64,000 nucleotides of DNA from Cyanoderma ruficeps (GCA_008694505.1 VZDJ01000219.1:6737089-6801088); one strand, 5' to 3'; counted from the stretch's first letter, positions 12,441 to 25,527 are shown. Made by a program: numbers and translations. The notes: generated by a model not told the origin, from the sequence alone.

Positions 12441-13190
12441 ACAGAATCACAGAATCACAAATCACAAATCACGGAATCACAGAATCACAGGATCACTGGA
12501 TTAGAAATGACCTTCAAGATCATCAAGTCCAACCCATGCCCCAACACCTCAGCTAAATCATGGCACCGAGCGCCACATCCAGTCTTTTTTTAAACACATC
12601 CAGGGATGGTGACTCCACCATCTCCCTGGGCAGAACATTCCAATACTTTATCACTCTTTCCAGAAAAAACTTTTTCCTAATATCCAACCTAAATTCCCCT
12701 TGGTGCAGCTTGAGACTGTGTCCTCTTGTTCTGTCAGCTGCTGCCTGGAGAAAGAGACCAACCCCCATCTGACCACAGCCACCTTTCAGAGAGTTGTAGA
12801 GAGTGATAAGGTCACCCCTGAGGCTCCTTTTCTCCAGGCTAAACAACCCCAGCTCCCTCAGTCATTCCTCACAGGGTTTGTGTTCCAAGCCCCTCACCAG
12901 CCTTGTTGCCTCCTCTGGATGGGCTCAAGTGTCTCAATGTCCTTCCTAAACTGAGGGGCCAGACCTGGACACAGCACTCAAGGTGTGGCCTCACCAGGGC
13001 CCAGTACATGGGAAGAATGACCTCCCTGCTCCTGCTGGCCACACCATTCCTGATCCAGGCCAGGATGCTGCTGGCCTTCATGGCCACCTGGGCACACCCT
13101 GGCTCATGTTCAGCTGCTGTCACCAGTATCCCCATGCCCCTTTCTGTCTGGGCACTGTCCAGCCACACCGTCCCCAGCCTGTAACGCTGC
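12441..13190 (-). mobile_element. CR1 LINE fragment with ORF2 C-terminal remnant
   Basis: This is the longest CR1 copy in the window, about 750 bp, antisense. The left edge is the 3' tail, expanded into several degenerate AGAATCAC units. Further right lies the 3' UTR, then the C-terminal end of the ORF2 reverse-transcriptase protein in two pieces. Minus-strand 12846-12553 encodes the [18 protein letters not shown] to [13 protein letters not shown] part. Minus-strand 13168-12869 encodes the ALVRPHLECCVQVW part. The two pieces are in different frames, so a frameshift separates them. The element is 5'-truncated and lacks the catalytic reverse-transcriptase core and endonuclease, so it is inactive. 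It lies back to back with the + strand copy at 13222. Confidence 0.96.
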
Positions 13191-13362
13191 AGAAAATGCT
13201 CCTTGGTGTGGTAACATGGTGGGATATGATCGGTTGATGAAGGGTCTGGAGCACCTGTGGGAAGTGCTAAGGGAGATGGGGTTGTTTAGCCTTGAGAAAA
13301 GGATGGTTCAAGGAGACCTGACTGTGCTCAGAACTGTAGGAAAGGAGGTTGTGGGAATTGTT

Positions 13363-13392
13363 CTCTTCTCCCAGGCACTCTTCTCCCAGGGG
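13363..13392 (+). repeat. 15-bp tandem duplication inside CR1
   Basis: The unit ctcttctcccaggca at 13363-13377 is followed directly by ctcttctcccagggg at 13378-13392, with 13 of 15 bases identical. Confidence 0.85.
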
Positions 13393-13491
13393 AAACGGCC
13401 TCAAGTTGCATCAGGGGAGGTTCAGGTTGGGTATTAGGAAAGATTGCTTCCCTGAAAGAGTGTTTAAACACTGGAAGAGGCTGCCCCTGGT

Positions 13492-13555
13492 AGTGGTGAA
13501 ATCACTGGAAGTGTTCAAACCACTGGAAGTGGTGAAATTCCTGGAAGTGTTCAAA
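13492..13555 (+). repeat. 36-bp-period duplication inside CR1
   Basis: A unit beginning agtggtgaaatcactggaag at 13492 recurs from 13528 (agtggtgaaattcctggaag) with period 36. Each unit contains ctggaagtgttcaaa. The period is a multiple of three, so the CR1 ORF2 tail frame stays open across it. Confidence 0.85.
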
Positions 13556-13675
13556 AAATGAGTAAACGTGGTACTTCGCAGTATGGCTTAGTGGGCATGG
13601 GGAGTACTCAACCAAAGGTTGGATTTAATGTTCTTGAAGGTCTTTTCCAACCTTAATGATTCTATGATTCTTTGA

Positions 13676-16600
13676 GTTTCTGTAAACAACAGCAGAGTTG
13701 AGGGTTGTCATCAAATACTGGTGATTTTGGAGCAAAGCAGTTGTACTTACACATGGTAATTTTCTGAACTTGTATGTGCCTCTGCTCACCTTCCATGCAT
13801 TTCTAATTTCTGGGTTGGAACACGGCGAACATCTGCTACTCTGCTTGTGAAATATTCACAACTTTTCAATAAATGGCAGCCACAAGGTATTGCTGAGTGT
13901 TTTCCTTGTTAAAATACTGCACGGATGACAGCAGGATGTGCTGTCCCTCATTGGTGACTGTGGGGTTTCTGATGGCATGGAGACATGCCCATAAATCCAG
14001 TAATTGGTGGGCACATTTCTAGTGTTGAGGATCACCACAAATCTCTTCCCAGAGAAAAACAAATCACTGGTTGGACACAGCTTTTAGTTCTGACAGCTGG
14101 GGTTTGATTACCTGAGCTGTATTTTTCTCATTCATGCAAGTGTGGAGCAATAAGAAAGTGACTCTGTAAGCATCTTCCTCCTTGTGAAAGTTCTGCTGCA
14201 AACTTGAGTTACATATTGATTAACTGTGGTTCTGATTGATTTTATTTTACTACTTTGGATCCCAGGGCTTTTCTCAACTCAACTCTGGAAACTCAGAGCT
14301 GGAATAAAACACGTACTTTGTATGGACGGTTTCCTCCTTCCGTGTTAACATTTAATTGTGTTTGAACACACCCCACTGTGGGTGAGGTGGGTTCAAAAGA
14401 GAACCCACTTTATTTTCATCTCAGGATTTTTCGGGAAACTGTGGATTACTGAGAAAGTGCTTGGGATGTTGCAGGTTGGGAAGGTCCCCTCACTGGGCTG
14501 AGCATGGGGGTTTGAGTACCAAGGCAGGCAAACTTTTGCTCCCTGAACCAGGAGGAATCAGGTCTTCTTCCACCCACCCTGGGCTCCGAGTCTGAGCACT
14601 GCAGCTCTCACCAATGATTTATTTTAAGTCAATTCCTGCTGGTGGTGACAGGTGACTTTGCGTGATCTGTGTGCTTAATATAACAAGCAGAATCCATAGG
14701 GAATGTTTTTCTTGAGCTATAGATTGATTAGTGACTCCTATGTCATATGGTGCACAACTGGTATATAGATCTGAGCTAAACCACACACACACAGACACAC
14801 GTATTGTCGGCAATCCATTTCTAAGAATTTGTTCATATTATCTTTTCCCTTTACAAAGTGCCGTACAGCTTAAGCTATCAACATGGCAAAAAAATTGAAG
14901 CATCTATTGAGGCTATTTTGGGGTTTTTTTTCTGGGAGAAAAAAAGTTTCTCAGAAGAAATTAAAAGATAGATACGGGAAAGTGAATTGTGAATTGCAGA
15001 CTCCTACTCACCTGGATGACTGCTCAGCCAAAACTGTGTGGCTGTCAGGGCTGTGCAGATGATGCCCTTGTGCATCTCCACCCCAGGAGCAGCTGCACTG
15101 TCCCTGCTGGCTGCTCTTCATCCTCCCGTGCTGCAGGGGTGAGCCTTGGACATTGTGTTACAGAGGTGCAGTGTTAGTCTTTCCCAGTGAACATCTGGTC
15201 CTGCTTGCTATTCCTAACCTCCATCCAAATTTTGCAAATGTCCTTAAGTATTTTGGAGAGCTCATGGCTGTGCAGGAGGAGAAGCACCTTGATGAATAAC
15301 CCCCTGTGCAGTGGAGCAGTGGAAATGGCCAGTGGATGGGGAGAGTTTCAGAGGGGAGGACAGAAACAATCCGGATGAGGATTTGGAGTAGTGGGATGCT
15401 CGCAGATGGGCCAGCCCCTGCTGAAAGCTGGGATAGCCCATTGCCCATGGAGAGCTGAGAGAGGTTTCTAGGACAACTGATGGGCTCTGGGAACAGGGAA
15501 AGAATGGAGCCAAATCTTAAAGTCAGATGAGGAGAAAATGAGTAACATCTGCTGAGACGTGTGAAAGAGCCATTTGTGCTCACTGCAACCTGAAGCTTTT
15601 CTCCAGCAGCCACGGCAGCGTGGGCCAGCTCGCTGTCCCCCGCACAGGCTGGCTGGCTCAGGGGTCGTTAGGGATGATTTATGTGATCATTACAGCCACA
15701 GCTCTGGACACTGCCCTGTGCCTCACTGGTGTGTCCCCCAAAGCCTCAGCACCCACACAGGGGCATCACCTCACCTCTGTGTATTCACAGAGAAAAGCCT
15801 CTGTGCTGTCCCGAGGCTGCACAGGGGTCAGGTCCTGGGGATGCTGCTGCTGTACAATTATTAGTTATATTAATAACTCATGAATACCAGGTTACTGCCA
15901 ATCTTTCACTCCTGACACTGTGGGTGCACAGAGCTGCACATCCTCTGCCTCTCCCTGCTCCCTCTGCCTGCTGATGTAAGGGTAAATTTCCCCTTGACTC
16001 TGATGGGGCAAACAACCCTCCCTGCTTCTCTAGCTGGTCCCTCTGCTATTTTAACAGATCAGCTTTTTGCCTCTAATGAGGCTATTTTCTGCAGTGCAGA
16101 ACGGGGTTGGAAATGCTGGAGCTGGAGGTAGTGAACAGTCCAGAAGCATTGCACCTGTGGTTGCTAATCAGCGGCCGCTTCAGCAAGCTGAAATTAGGAA
16201 AGCACACAAAAGAGCGAGCAATTTTGAAAATGAGGATGAACATCCCGAAATTTTTAAGAACAATTATGTTTTCACAGCTGTGCTGGTTGCCCCAAATGCA
16301 TAGAAATCAAGTCAAAAACCAAACTCCTTTAACTCAAAGAAAATTAACCTTCATAGTTAAACTCAATCAGAAGTAAACTTACTTTCCCTTCAAATGAATA
16401 ATATAGGCTTGAAAAACCTTGCAGCAAGTTATGCTGTAATTATGTTCTTTGAATTGAAGTTTGTCAGTCCAAGCAAAATAAATAGAAACACAGGCAGGGC
16501 AATAGAGATACTTGGAGTAAAATTTGGCCCTGGTATGTTTTCATGCTACAGCTATGCCAAAGTTAATCTACTGTAATTGTGTCTATTACCAGATTCTAGT

Positions 16601-19570
16601 ATAAACAAAGGAGACAACCTGAGAACTGTTGATATAATTCTTTCATTAACATCTTGTTGCCTCCATGGAAGGACTTGGCCAGATCTCATTTGTCAGGAAT
16701 CAGGCCAGGAGTTACTGAATTACCCAGCAACTGTGCACTGAAGGCACACACTGAATGTTTCCCTGTGGCTCCCACTCTGCTACTGAAGGTCTGTGGGGAG
16801 GGGAACACAAGAGCCCTTTCCTTTTGTCTGTGAGGAGCATCTGAGATGGTCAATGGGTGCTGATGGGCCACAGCCAGGTGGGGTGGGGATAAAGCTCTGA
16901 GTTTGCTTGAGGGGATAATGGGGAGCTGGGGTTAGGCTGAGCAGTGGCATCCAGTGGGTGCAGTCCCTCTGCACCAAGGTTTGGCTTAGGCTGAGTGCAC
17001 AGTTTAATTTGAGCTGTTTCCTTACTCTGAGGCCGTCCTTTGGCTAGCCATATTGAGGATTAGTATGTATTTCTGGTAAAAAAATCCACCCTACACAGTG
17101 ATGCAAGGAGAGAGAGGGAGCTGTTATTACACAGCTGGGAATTAATCCTATGGGTTTAACCTTCAAGAATGTTTTTAGGGATTCCCTTTCCTCCCAGTTC
17201 TGCCCTGCCTGCCTCTGACAGAGAGAAGGCAGTCTGTGGCTTGCTCCCATCCAGTTCAGTGCCTCCTTGGGTGCCTTTCTCTGGGATACCCTCTGAAGAC
17301 AGGCTTTTTGGTTGTCTTTAGGAAACGTCAGCTTCTTTTTCTCTTTTGCTACCTTTCTGTGGGTTCCTGCTGTTCCTTTCCTTCCTACATGCTGCTTTTG
17401 GATGCTCAAAGGTTTTCTCTGAACAAGTCTGCCAAATCCCACACTGGCAGCAGGGTTGGAAGGCTAACTGTCTGGTGATGCCTCAGATTTTTGAGGTATT
17501 ATTCTGAGGATCTCAGGAGCTTTTCAAAGCATGACCTAATCCTGTGCCAGTCAGTATACAACACTGTTTTGGGGGTGGCTCAAAATGAAGCTTGCTTTAA
17601 GTTCATGCGGTTTAAAAAGATGCTGGGGAACAGGGTGAATGGAGCTCTCTGCAATCTACATGTGTCACTAATGTAACAGAAGTAGAGAAAGAAATAGTTT
17701 TACCCACATTCCTAAAGTTATTAAGCAGCAGAAGTGAAAAAAATCCTCTCCTATGTTTGATACAGTTTTCCCATGGTGACTATTACTTCTTTCTTTGCAT
17801 CCAAAATAGGAAATTATCAAGATTATGAAATCTGAAGGAAATAGAGAAAGCAAGTGGTAAGACAAGGTACTGAGAAAAGGTTAAATCCTTTAGCAAACCT
17901 TGTCTCCTTACATATAATGTGAAATAGTCCAGATTTGATCATCTGCAGCTTATTTTATGTTCTTTACAGTTCATTGTTTTCTCCATTGGAAAAAAGTTTA
18001 CTTTTTCAGCCAGCCCCTATGTGAGATCAGATGTTCATCAATGTTCTCCCCTCTCTTTCCAAGGACTGAGTTCATTAGGCTGTTTCCTGGGAACTGTGTT
18101 CAGGGGAGACCCATTCATTAAAGGGAACTGTGCACTCATGAATGAGGGGTTAAAAAATATTTCCTTCTCCATTAATTTTGTATGTATTAAAGTCTAATTC
18201 CTTGATTCAGCTCATTCTACAGGGCATTGGCCAGGTCACCCTGGCTGTGACAGTAGTTACATCCCTGTCCCTGCTGCTTCATCCCCTTACTCTAGCATGC
18301 ACCCTTTGCTTGGGAACGTAAAGCTGGGATCTGCCAAATACTTTTTATCTTGCTGCACAAAAGATGAAAAATGTTGATGGTTCAAGGAACAATTGTCCAT
18401 ATGTGGGTTGATCACTAGTCCTTAGCCTCCCTCAGTTGGTTAATGGATGGCAGGTTGATTATATCTTCTGCCCACGAAGGATCCTGGAAAAAAAATCCCA
18501 ACACAAATTTACAAAGCTGTCTGTCTTACCAGACTGAGAAAAAGGGAGAGAAACCAACAGAGCCCACAGATATCAGGAAGGATTTGTTCTTGACTCTGTG
18601 TTGTTGGGGTGGTGCCCATTTCCTGCCGTCCCACTGATTGATCTCCAGCTCTATTACAAACCTGGAATCAGAAGCTGGGTCCTCAGGCTTTTTCCTCCTG
18701 CCCTGCAGCAAAGGAAGGAAGGCAGCTTCAGCCAAAATGCCTTGGCCTGAGGGAGAACTCGTGGCACAAACCAGAGGGAACAGGATCCTGAGGAGCTGTG
18801 TTTACCCCAGAAGTTGGCTCCAGCAGCCAGGCTGTGCAATGCACATGGAAAATATGCAAGCTGGGAAGTGTCTGCTGGTCTGGCTCCTTTTATGCTCTGG
18901 ACCATTATTTTCTGCATAAGCACCTCATGAAAATATCAGAAAGAGTACAGTGCTGCCAATGAAGATCTTTTGGTCTGCTCTGAAGGACTGTGAACTGTGA
19001 TGTGAATGTTGTGTGAACCAAAGAATGAGACTGGGTGAAGCTGGAGCTGTGCAGTCACATTTTGACTTAATATATGGACTGGGAGCCTTTAGTGCAGTTA
19101 CTTGGCCAGCACTGGGAATGCACCATGAGAGCTCCTAGCAATGTTTTTGATGATGCTAGTAATCATGTGAAATCCTTGAGTTCACTTCAGGAGAATCAAA
19201 CTGTCTGACTGTAACTAAACCCAGAACAGATTTTCAGCTAACAAATGCTACATATGCACTTTAAAATGCCTTAATTTTGATTGCTTTGCTGTACAGTAAA
19301 CAAAAGTTCTTGTTCCTGTTTTCCTACACAAATATTTATAACAAAGTTGGTGGCTTCTGGTTGAATGTGAATGTCTGTTGTTCCCAGCATTTTTGGACAT
19401 GATATACCAAAGATGTACATGTGCTTCTAATGCACAGTAACTTTCTACTGCTGGAAGGCCTTGGATTAAGATCAGCTCCAGGAACTGCCTCTACAAGAAG
19501 ACGTTTGGATGGGCTTTTGTGTGCAGAAGGTTCTTAATCAGAGGCTGTTTTGATAAAGATGTGAATAGGG
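13676..19570. other. Non-coding single-copy-looking DNA
   Basis: Nearly 6 kb without recognised genes or CR1. It contains a short (CA)n run at 14781-14800. Open frames at 15158-15613 (minus) and 17044-17442 (minus) have no recognisable domains. A run of sense codons after a ttacag at 15166-15168 reaches a TAA near 15299 but is too short to call. AT-rich patches lie at 16390-16600 and 17690-18010. Confidence 0.6.
14781..14801. repeat. Short (CA)n microsatellite
   Basis: Alternating CA dinucleotides are interrupted by one GA. Confidence 0.75.
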
Positions 19571-19645
19571 TTATAGAATGGTTTGGGTTGGAAAGGTATT
19601 AAAGATCATCTAGTCCCAACCCCCTGATTGCTGCACGTGGGGACA
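19571..19645 (-). mobile_element. Short CR1 3'-end fragment
   Basis: Only the last about 75 bp of a CR1 are present, antisense: ttatagaatggtttgggttg, then gatcatctagtcccaacccc and a decayed continuation. Severe 5' truncation of this kind is common for CR1. Confidence 0.9.
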
Positions 19646-22600
19646 TGCTTGTAATGATTTCAGATTGACTTGTGACTGTTCCCTTACTGGGCGTAGCACA
19701 TATATATATAAATACAACAAATTTTCTGTAGATTTTGAAGAGGTTTGTGTCTCCTAGTACCTCTCTGTTCCCTGCCTGCCAAAGCTTTGTGCATCAGTGT
19801 TTTTCCTTTATGCAAACTGGATGAGCAGAAGTTATATGTGAAATGAATCAGCAGTAGCCAGCAATGTGTGTGGGCTACATGGCAAAATGCTGGATGCCAG
19901 ATGAGGTGAAATAGAAACTCCCTTTTCTCCTCAAGCACCAAGGAGAAGGGAAGGTGCCATCGTCCTTCAGGAGGACGAGCAACCTCTCTCTGTATAACCA
20001 GTTTACTTGAAATGCAAACAATTATAATTTAACAAGCCATGTTCTGCCAGGAAACAAAATAAAGAATTTTCCTGGATTTGCTAGTGAGAAAATGAGTATA
20101 ATTTATTTTAATCTTTACCAGATTTCCCAAATTCTGGAGGAAGAGAGTGGAGCCTGCTGTGCAGAGGCTGGTGAGGGGCCGAGGGAGATGAAGGCGTGTT
20201 GGCATCTCTCTGCCAGTCTGCTGGCACTGTGTGATGGATTGTGGTGCCACCGGTCCAGACTGGCCCGTCCCTCTGCTGCTGTGTGCAGGGTGGAAGATAA
20301 AGTGGAGAGCATGTTAAGCCAGGCTTGAGTACTGGCAGCAAACATAATGTTCAACTCTTTTTTTCCCTCCAATTAGTGGGAAAGTTACAGTCCTAACTTT
20401 CTAGCAGCATTAACCCTCCCCGGGCATTTTGCAGGATGACAAAGTTTGGCAATATTGGAGGATTTGTGTTTTAAGACTGTGTGGCCTCATTTGAGGCATT
20501 TGAAGTCCCAGGAGCCTGGCAAGGCTGTCTGGTTATACCCTCAGCATTCAACTTCTGAGAAAGCCTGGAGAAGGGCAGAATTCTGCAATATATGGAAGTG
20601 CAGTGTTTGCATCACATCCAAAAAAAAAAAGGTGAAGAGAGGCCATAACTCAAAGTAAAACACGGCCTTAATCTCACTGCTGTCACAGACAAAACCCCTT
20701 GTTATGTTCAAAGAAAACCAATTAATCTCTAGTGCATTTGTTCCTCCTCTCCCACACCTACACTCAGTTGCTTTTTGCAAATGCAGCTTCAGGACAGTGT
20801 AACATGTGTGATATCCCACTCACACGGCACCTCCTCAGTCCTCCTTTCAGGCTGTGACAGACAAAATCCTGCCACCAGCAGAATGCAACAGGCAATGAAT
20901 TACACCGTGTATAGAAGCAGTTCCTGCAGTTTCCATGACTTGTCTGGGCTTGATCTGATTGTCCACAGCCTCTCCACTACATTGGCATGCATGGAAAATA
21001 CCTGTTGTGTTTTACAAGGAGTGTCTGGAGACAAGAAATGAGCAGTGTGGAGATGGGAATGAATACATCATGTGTAAACTGGTCTTTTTTGCTTCCTTTG
21101 CAAGGTACCAAAAAAGTACCCTTGACAACAGATGGAAAACGAGTGCCAGCATTACCAGGGGCTCCAGTGAAGGCCATGGCCCATTGCACAGGAAGGATGA
21201 GTTCACTTCCACAAGATCTTACAGCCTAATTTAAACCAGAAAACAGAAGGAAGGTAGATGAGGAGGAGGAGAGTGGGGGAAGAAGAGATAATGCCTCCAG
21301 GAAAGTCATTAAGGAACACATGCCTTCCTGACTTCATGTCTTTTAAAAGTTTATTTTCTCTCTGCTTTTGGACTTTGAACCTTTCCAAGTTTATTTAAGC
21401 TATTTCAAACTTGCTGACTTAAGGAGCAAATAAACCTTAGGGATCAAAGCAGCTGGTATCGTCAGAGGTATTGAGGGTGAAATAACACATCAGCAGAAGG
21501 AGAGCTGAGAATAAAAAGAGAAAGAAAATCCAGCTTATTTTGTTCTCTTTTGCTTTTAGCCTCCATCCTATCTTGATCCTTTTCATTTGAACAGGTATTA
21601 GTTTTCTTTGTGTTTATTCCAACAGCATAAATATTTAACGGTCCTAGATTACAGAGTTGAAACATGAGATTAGTTCCAACCTTAAAGACTTGTGCAGGGT
21701 CTCTTCCTCACATTTGGATGACTCTCATATTGCAGGGAGGAACATCTCCCATCTCTGCAGGAGGAGCCCTATTTTGAGTTCATTTTCTTTTTCTGGTCTT
21801 GTTTGAGGCTCAGAAGACACAAACACCTCGCCCACTCCCAGTCATTCCATTGCTATTTTATGGTGACATGCTGTGACAGGGCTCAGCTCTGGGTTATCAG
21901 GGGGACTGGGGCATGCAGGTTCATGAGCCTGGATGCTCTTTCCTACCTGCAGCAAGCAGGCTCTGGGCTTGGGAGTTGTGGAAAGCATTAGGCATGGAAA
22001 AATCCACACAAATGTGGTAAATGTGGGTTATATGTGCAAAACGAGAGGATTGGTGCAGTTATGGTGAAGTTACTTGCACAAGTTTTTGTTATGCAAGTAT
22101 TTCCCTCCTCAATTGCTTTCACTTTTAAATAAGGGAAATACAGAGTAAAGAGCTTTGGCCACTGATTTTCAGGGTCCTAAAGTGAAAAGTAATGGAGATT
22201 GCAGTACTTGGATTTCTGAAAATCAGACTATGCCTTGAAAAGCCCACATATCAATTTAGGTGCCTAATTTCAAGCCCACAAAGTGGGGGAAAAAAATGAA
22301 GACACTTTACTGTGATGATGTCAAATGGCATAACAGTTGGTAAAACTGGAGACTGAAGCCAAACCCTGTGAGATATCAGATCCAGTCTCTCCTCTGGGGA
22401 CAATGCAGGTTTACCAAGGGGATCAGCAATGCTGGGGGAGAGGCCACCTCCAAGGTCTGCACAAGGCTTTCCTACCTCTCAGTGCATCAGAGGAATAATG
22501 AAAAACAGTCAAATTTCAGACACCCAGACAGCCTCGTCCACTGCTCATGGGCAGAGCAGCACAGCTCAGTCACATCCCACAACAACAGAGCTCCATCTGA

Positions 22601-23634
22601 CATGAAGCTGATAGCCCTTAAGTGGATTAACTAATTAAACACATCAAAATGTAGAACAACAAAAAGCTCTTCAGGCAAAATGCAAAGTGAGAGATGATCT
22701 AAAGAAGAGACTTACATTAACTCCTAAGCTCAACCCATGGAAACAGCAGGTTTTGCAGGACTTTAGAACTCATGTAATTAGATGGTTCTGCTGAGCATGA
22801 CAGCTCAAGTGATGTCAGAGCCCATCAGGATCCCCAGCCTGTCTTTTAAATCCATTTCTACCCTGGGAATGAGAGCTGCAAAAGGAGCTTAAAAAATTCA
22901 TTACCAAAACTCATAATTCTAGCCCCAAAATGTTCATGGTGATTTTCTCTGTTGGTTTCACTGGGGTTTGGGAAGTTGCCAGCTGAATTATGTGATAAGC
23001 CACAGCCAATCACCATTGACAGAGGAGTCACAAATGAAAGTGTAAAGGGCTCTCCATTTTCCTTATCCTTCAGCCAAAAAAAGGCCTTCAAAACTAATGT
23101 GCTCTGCTCTAAAATCCTTTCAATCCAATAACATTTAAATCTGTGTCTCACAAGTGTGATTTCACAGCATTAATGTGACACTGCCATTAGCATGTGGAAG
23201 TGTATGTGACATTCTGGTGCATGTATTTATAGCAAAAATGGGACAGATTCACAGCTTGTGTAAACCACTGAGTGCCTTTTTATGGGTCTCCTCTGATTTA
23301 TGCAACCTGAGATTTTGAGGCAAACTCAGTAGCTTGTTCTTCAGCCACTTTTAAAAACTATTATATCAAAGTACATTCTCTAGAGAGTCAGAGTGGGGAT
23401 GTAGCAACTTTTTCTTTTAGCTGAAAAATATAAAATATTGCTGAAAAAATTGTTTCCAGGCATTTCAAATTATTAGGCTTTTTTTTTCCTTTGCAAAGGA
23501 AAGGTAGAAGAAGAATTTATTTATTTTACTTAAACCCTTGAACTATTTATTCTAGGAAATGCTGAAAAAAATACATGGGCAATTTTGGAAATACTCCTAC
23601 TTCTTTTTAGAAATACTGCCAAGTGAATATATTG

Positions 23635-23659
23635 TTAATATGTTATTTAAACATATTAA
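23635..23659. repeat. Perfect 10-bp inverted repeat, 5-nt loop
   Basis: Arms ttaatatgtt (23635-23644) and aacatattaa (23650-23659) flank attta. It sits in AT-rich DNA and could extrude as a cruciform or fold in RNA. No function is implied. Confidence 0.75.
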
Positions 23660-25054
23660 TCTATTTTTGAGAACTGTTTTAGAAAAATCTGAGGAAAAAT
23701 CTCCCCACAGCTAATGAGAAACTATTTACTGGGTGTTTCGGATCACTTTGGGTTAATTCTGTATATGTTTGTTGTTTGGATTTACTTGGTGTTTTAATTA
23801 ATTCATCTCACCTCAGACAGGCTTAAAGTGCAGTTTTCAGCAGATTCATTTCATTGTGTTTCAACAGACAGGGCATTAATTACTTTGGTAATTAGAAAAA
23901 GAAGTGTGTGGGGAATTAATAAATATGCCTTCACCTCTTTCAGATGCTCAAAAATACCTTCTTTTAGAGGTGATGCAGAGCTGTGAGGGACGTGACTGAG
24001 GAGCTCCCTGCACCCCTGGGTCCCTGATCCTGGCAGGAGCGATGTTGCTGCATCACACGCAGCTTCACCCAGGGTGCAGCCTCAGCACGTGGGAATTGCA
24101 ATTGGTATTTTAACAATCCAGGCATTCATGGCAGCATGAAGAAGCCTTTTGAGGGCAGGAGAGCCCAGTGGATTGATTGAGTCACATCAATGTGTTCTGC
24201 AAAGGTGTGTTTGCCTTAGTCTATAAATAAAGGCAGTAGGACCCAGTGATCCATGGATTTCTCTTTTGTCCTGGTATCAAAACAAATCATAAATATTAGA
24301 AATTGAGGTGCCTTGCCCTAACTGTCATAAAATGGGCTTAATAACTGAGTGTAAATGAAGAGGTTGGTTGTCTTTTGATTTTGAGTCATCAGCTAAGGAA
24401 GTCTAGATTTCCACGGTACAACCAAATGGATTTGAGAACACAGGATCTAGTGTAATCTCATTAATCCAGATTGAGAAATTAAAAACAAATTGATTGTAGT
24501 TTGACCAGGGTTCAATTGAATCAACGGAGCTTCCTATGAGTAAGGAGCATCTTTTAGGATTGCTAAAAGTGCTCATCGTTGGACTCCTTTCCATCTTGCC
24601 TGCAGGGGCAAATGCAAGAAGGGCCAGTTTTCATTTCAGTAATTTAAGATAAAAACATTACAGGCACATTGCATGGCTTTGGTGGCGGGTCGAAACACCA
24701 CGTCCCCACCAGGATGGTCCATCCAGGAGGTATCAGCAGAGGGGTGATGGAACAATGAGAGCTTGAACTTCTGAATTTGGACTCAGCTTTTCTGGACAAA
24801 TGTGGGAGAAATTTCACCTTTAACCAATCCCAACCAGAACCACTCTTTGTCCTGTGAGAGGAACGGAGCCTTCCTGATTCTTGGCTTCCTCCTCACCTGA
24901 AGCATGGCCTAGGCTTGACTAGAGGAGCTGTTGGCCATTTCTGTTCTGGTCATTTACTCCTTTTCGCAGAGTCTGACTCCACAGTACAGATGCTAAGGCA
25001 CAGCTGTTTACCATTTTTTACTGGTCAATCATGTGAATTGTCCCCTGGTAGGTT

Positions 25055-25160
25055 GCCTTTTTTTAAAAAAAATTGTTTGTTTGTTTTAGGTCTATCATCT
25101 TCTGGCAAAATCTGTGGGGCTTTTTTGGGGGGAATTTTTTAATTTTTTTTTTTTTTAAAT
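25055..25160. repeat. T-rich low-complexity region
   Basis: Runs include seven T followed by eight A at 25058-25072, a (TTTG)n stretch to about 25085, T6 then G6 at 25121-25132, and a 14-T run at 25143-25156. It is likely slippage-prone and possibly variable in length. Confidence 0.85.
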
Positions 25161-25527
25161 TCTCTTAATTAGTCACAGTGCCTGAGAAAAGACATGGAAT
25201 GCTCCAGCAGAAAGATGTATGTCAGCTGTGGATTCCTCCCTGTCACCTTTGCAGAGAGGAGGGGTCTCAGCAGCTGTTCTGCAGACATGGGCTCCTCTGC
25301 CGGGTGTCCCCTCTGCTCTGCCCCACGTCCCCTCCTGGCTCTGCCCGGATCCTCCCCTGGGCTCCTGCTGCTCCTGCACAGGTACTGAGCCTCAGCATCT
25401 CCTGCTGCCCATGCTGGAGCCAGAGAGCACTGTCGGAACAGGAGAGCTGGGAGGGGGAGTTTCTCCAGGCTTTTGGGACCATTTGGGAATCATCATTTTC
25501 CAGGAAATATGTTTCAAATGTGCTCCT

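Larger units (their letters stand above)
13222..13675 (+). mobile_element. CR1 LINE fragment with internal duplications
   Basis: A sense CR1 copy begins at the ORF2 stretch encoding GLFSLEKR and ends with the canonical tail (aatgattctatgattctttg). The ORF2 remnant is split between two frames, near 13350-13437, so it is dead. It carries a 15-bp tandem duplication (13363-13392) and a 36-bp near-tandem duplication (13492-13527, repeated from 13528) that keeps the frame and doubles a VVKSLEVFK-type segment. The 5' end is truncated and faces the truncated 5' end of the minus-strand copy, about 30 bp away. Confidence 0.95.

Noticed and set aside
12441..13675. Twin-priming inversion of one CR1
   Set aside because: Both halves carry their own 3' tail and contain the same ORF2 segment, so they are two insertions.
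15158..15613. 151-codon open frame on the minus strand, and a short plus-strand run of sense codons (about 15166-15299) in the same place
   Set aside because: No domain, no good splice pair around the plus-strand run, and such lengths are expected by chance in 64 kb.
16870..16935. Possible G-quadruplex (several GGGG runs)
   Set aside because: Only three runs are within 7-nt loops of one another. The fourth is about 30 nt away.
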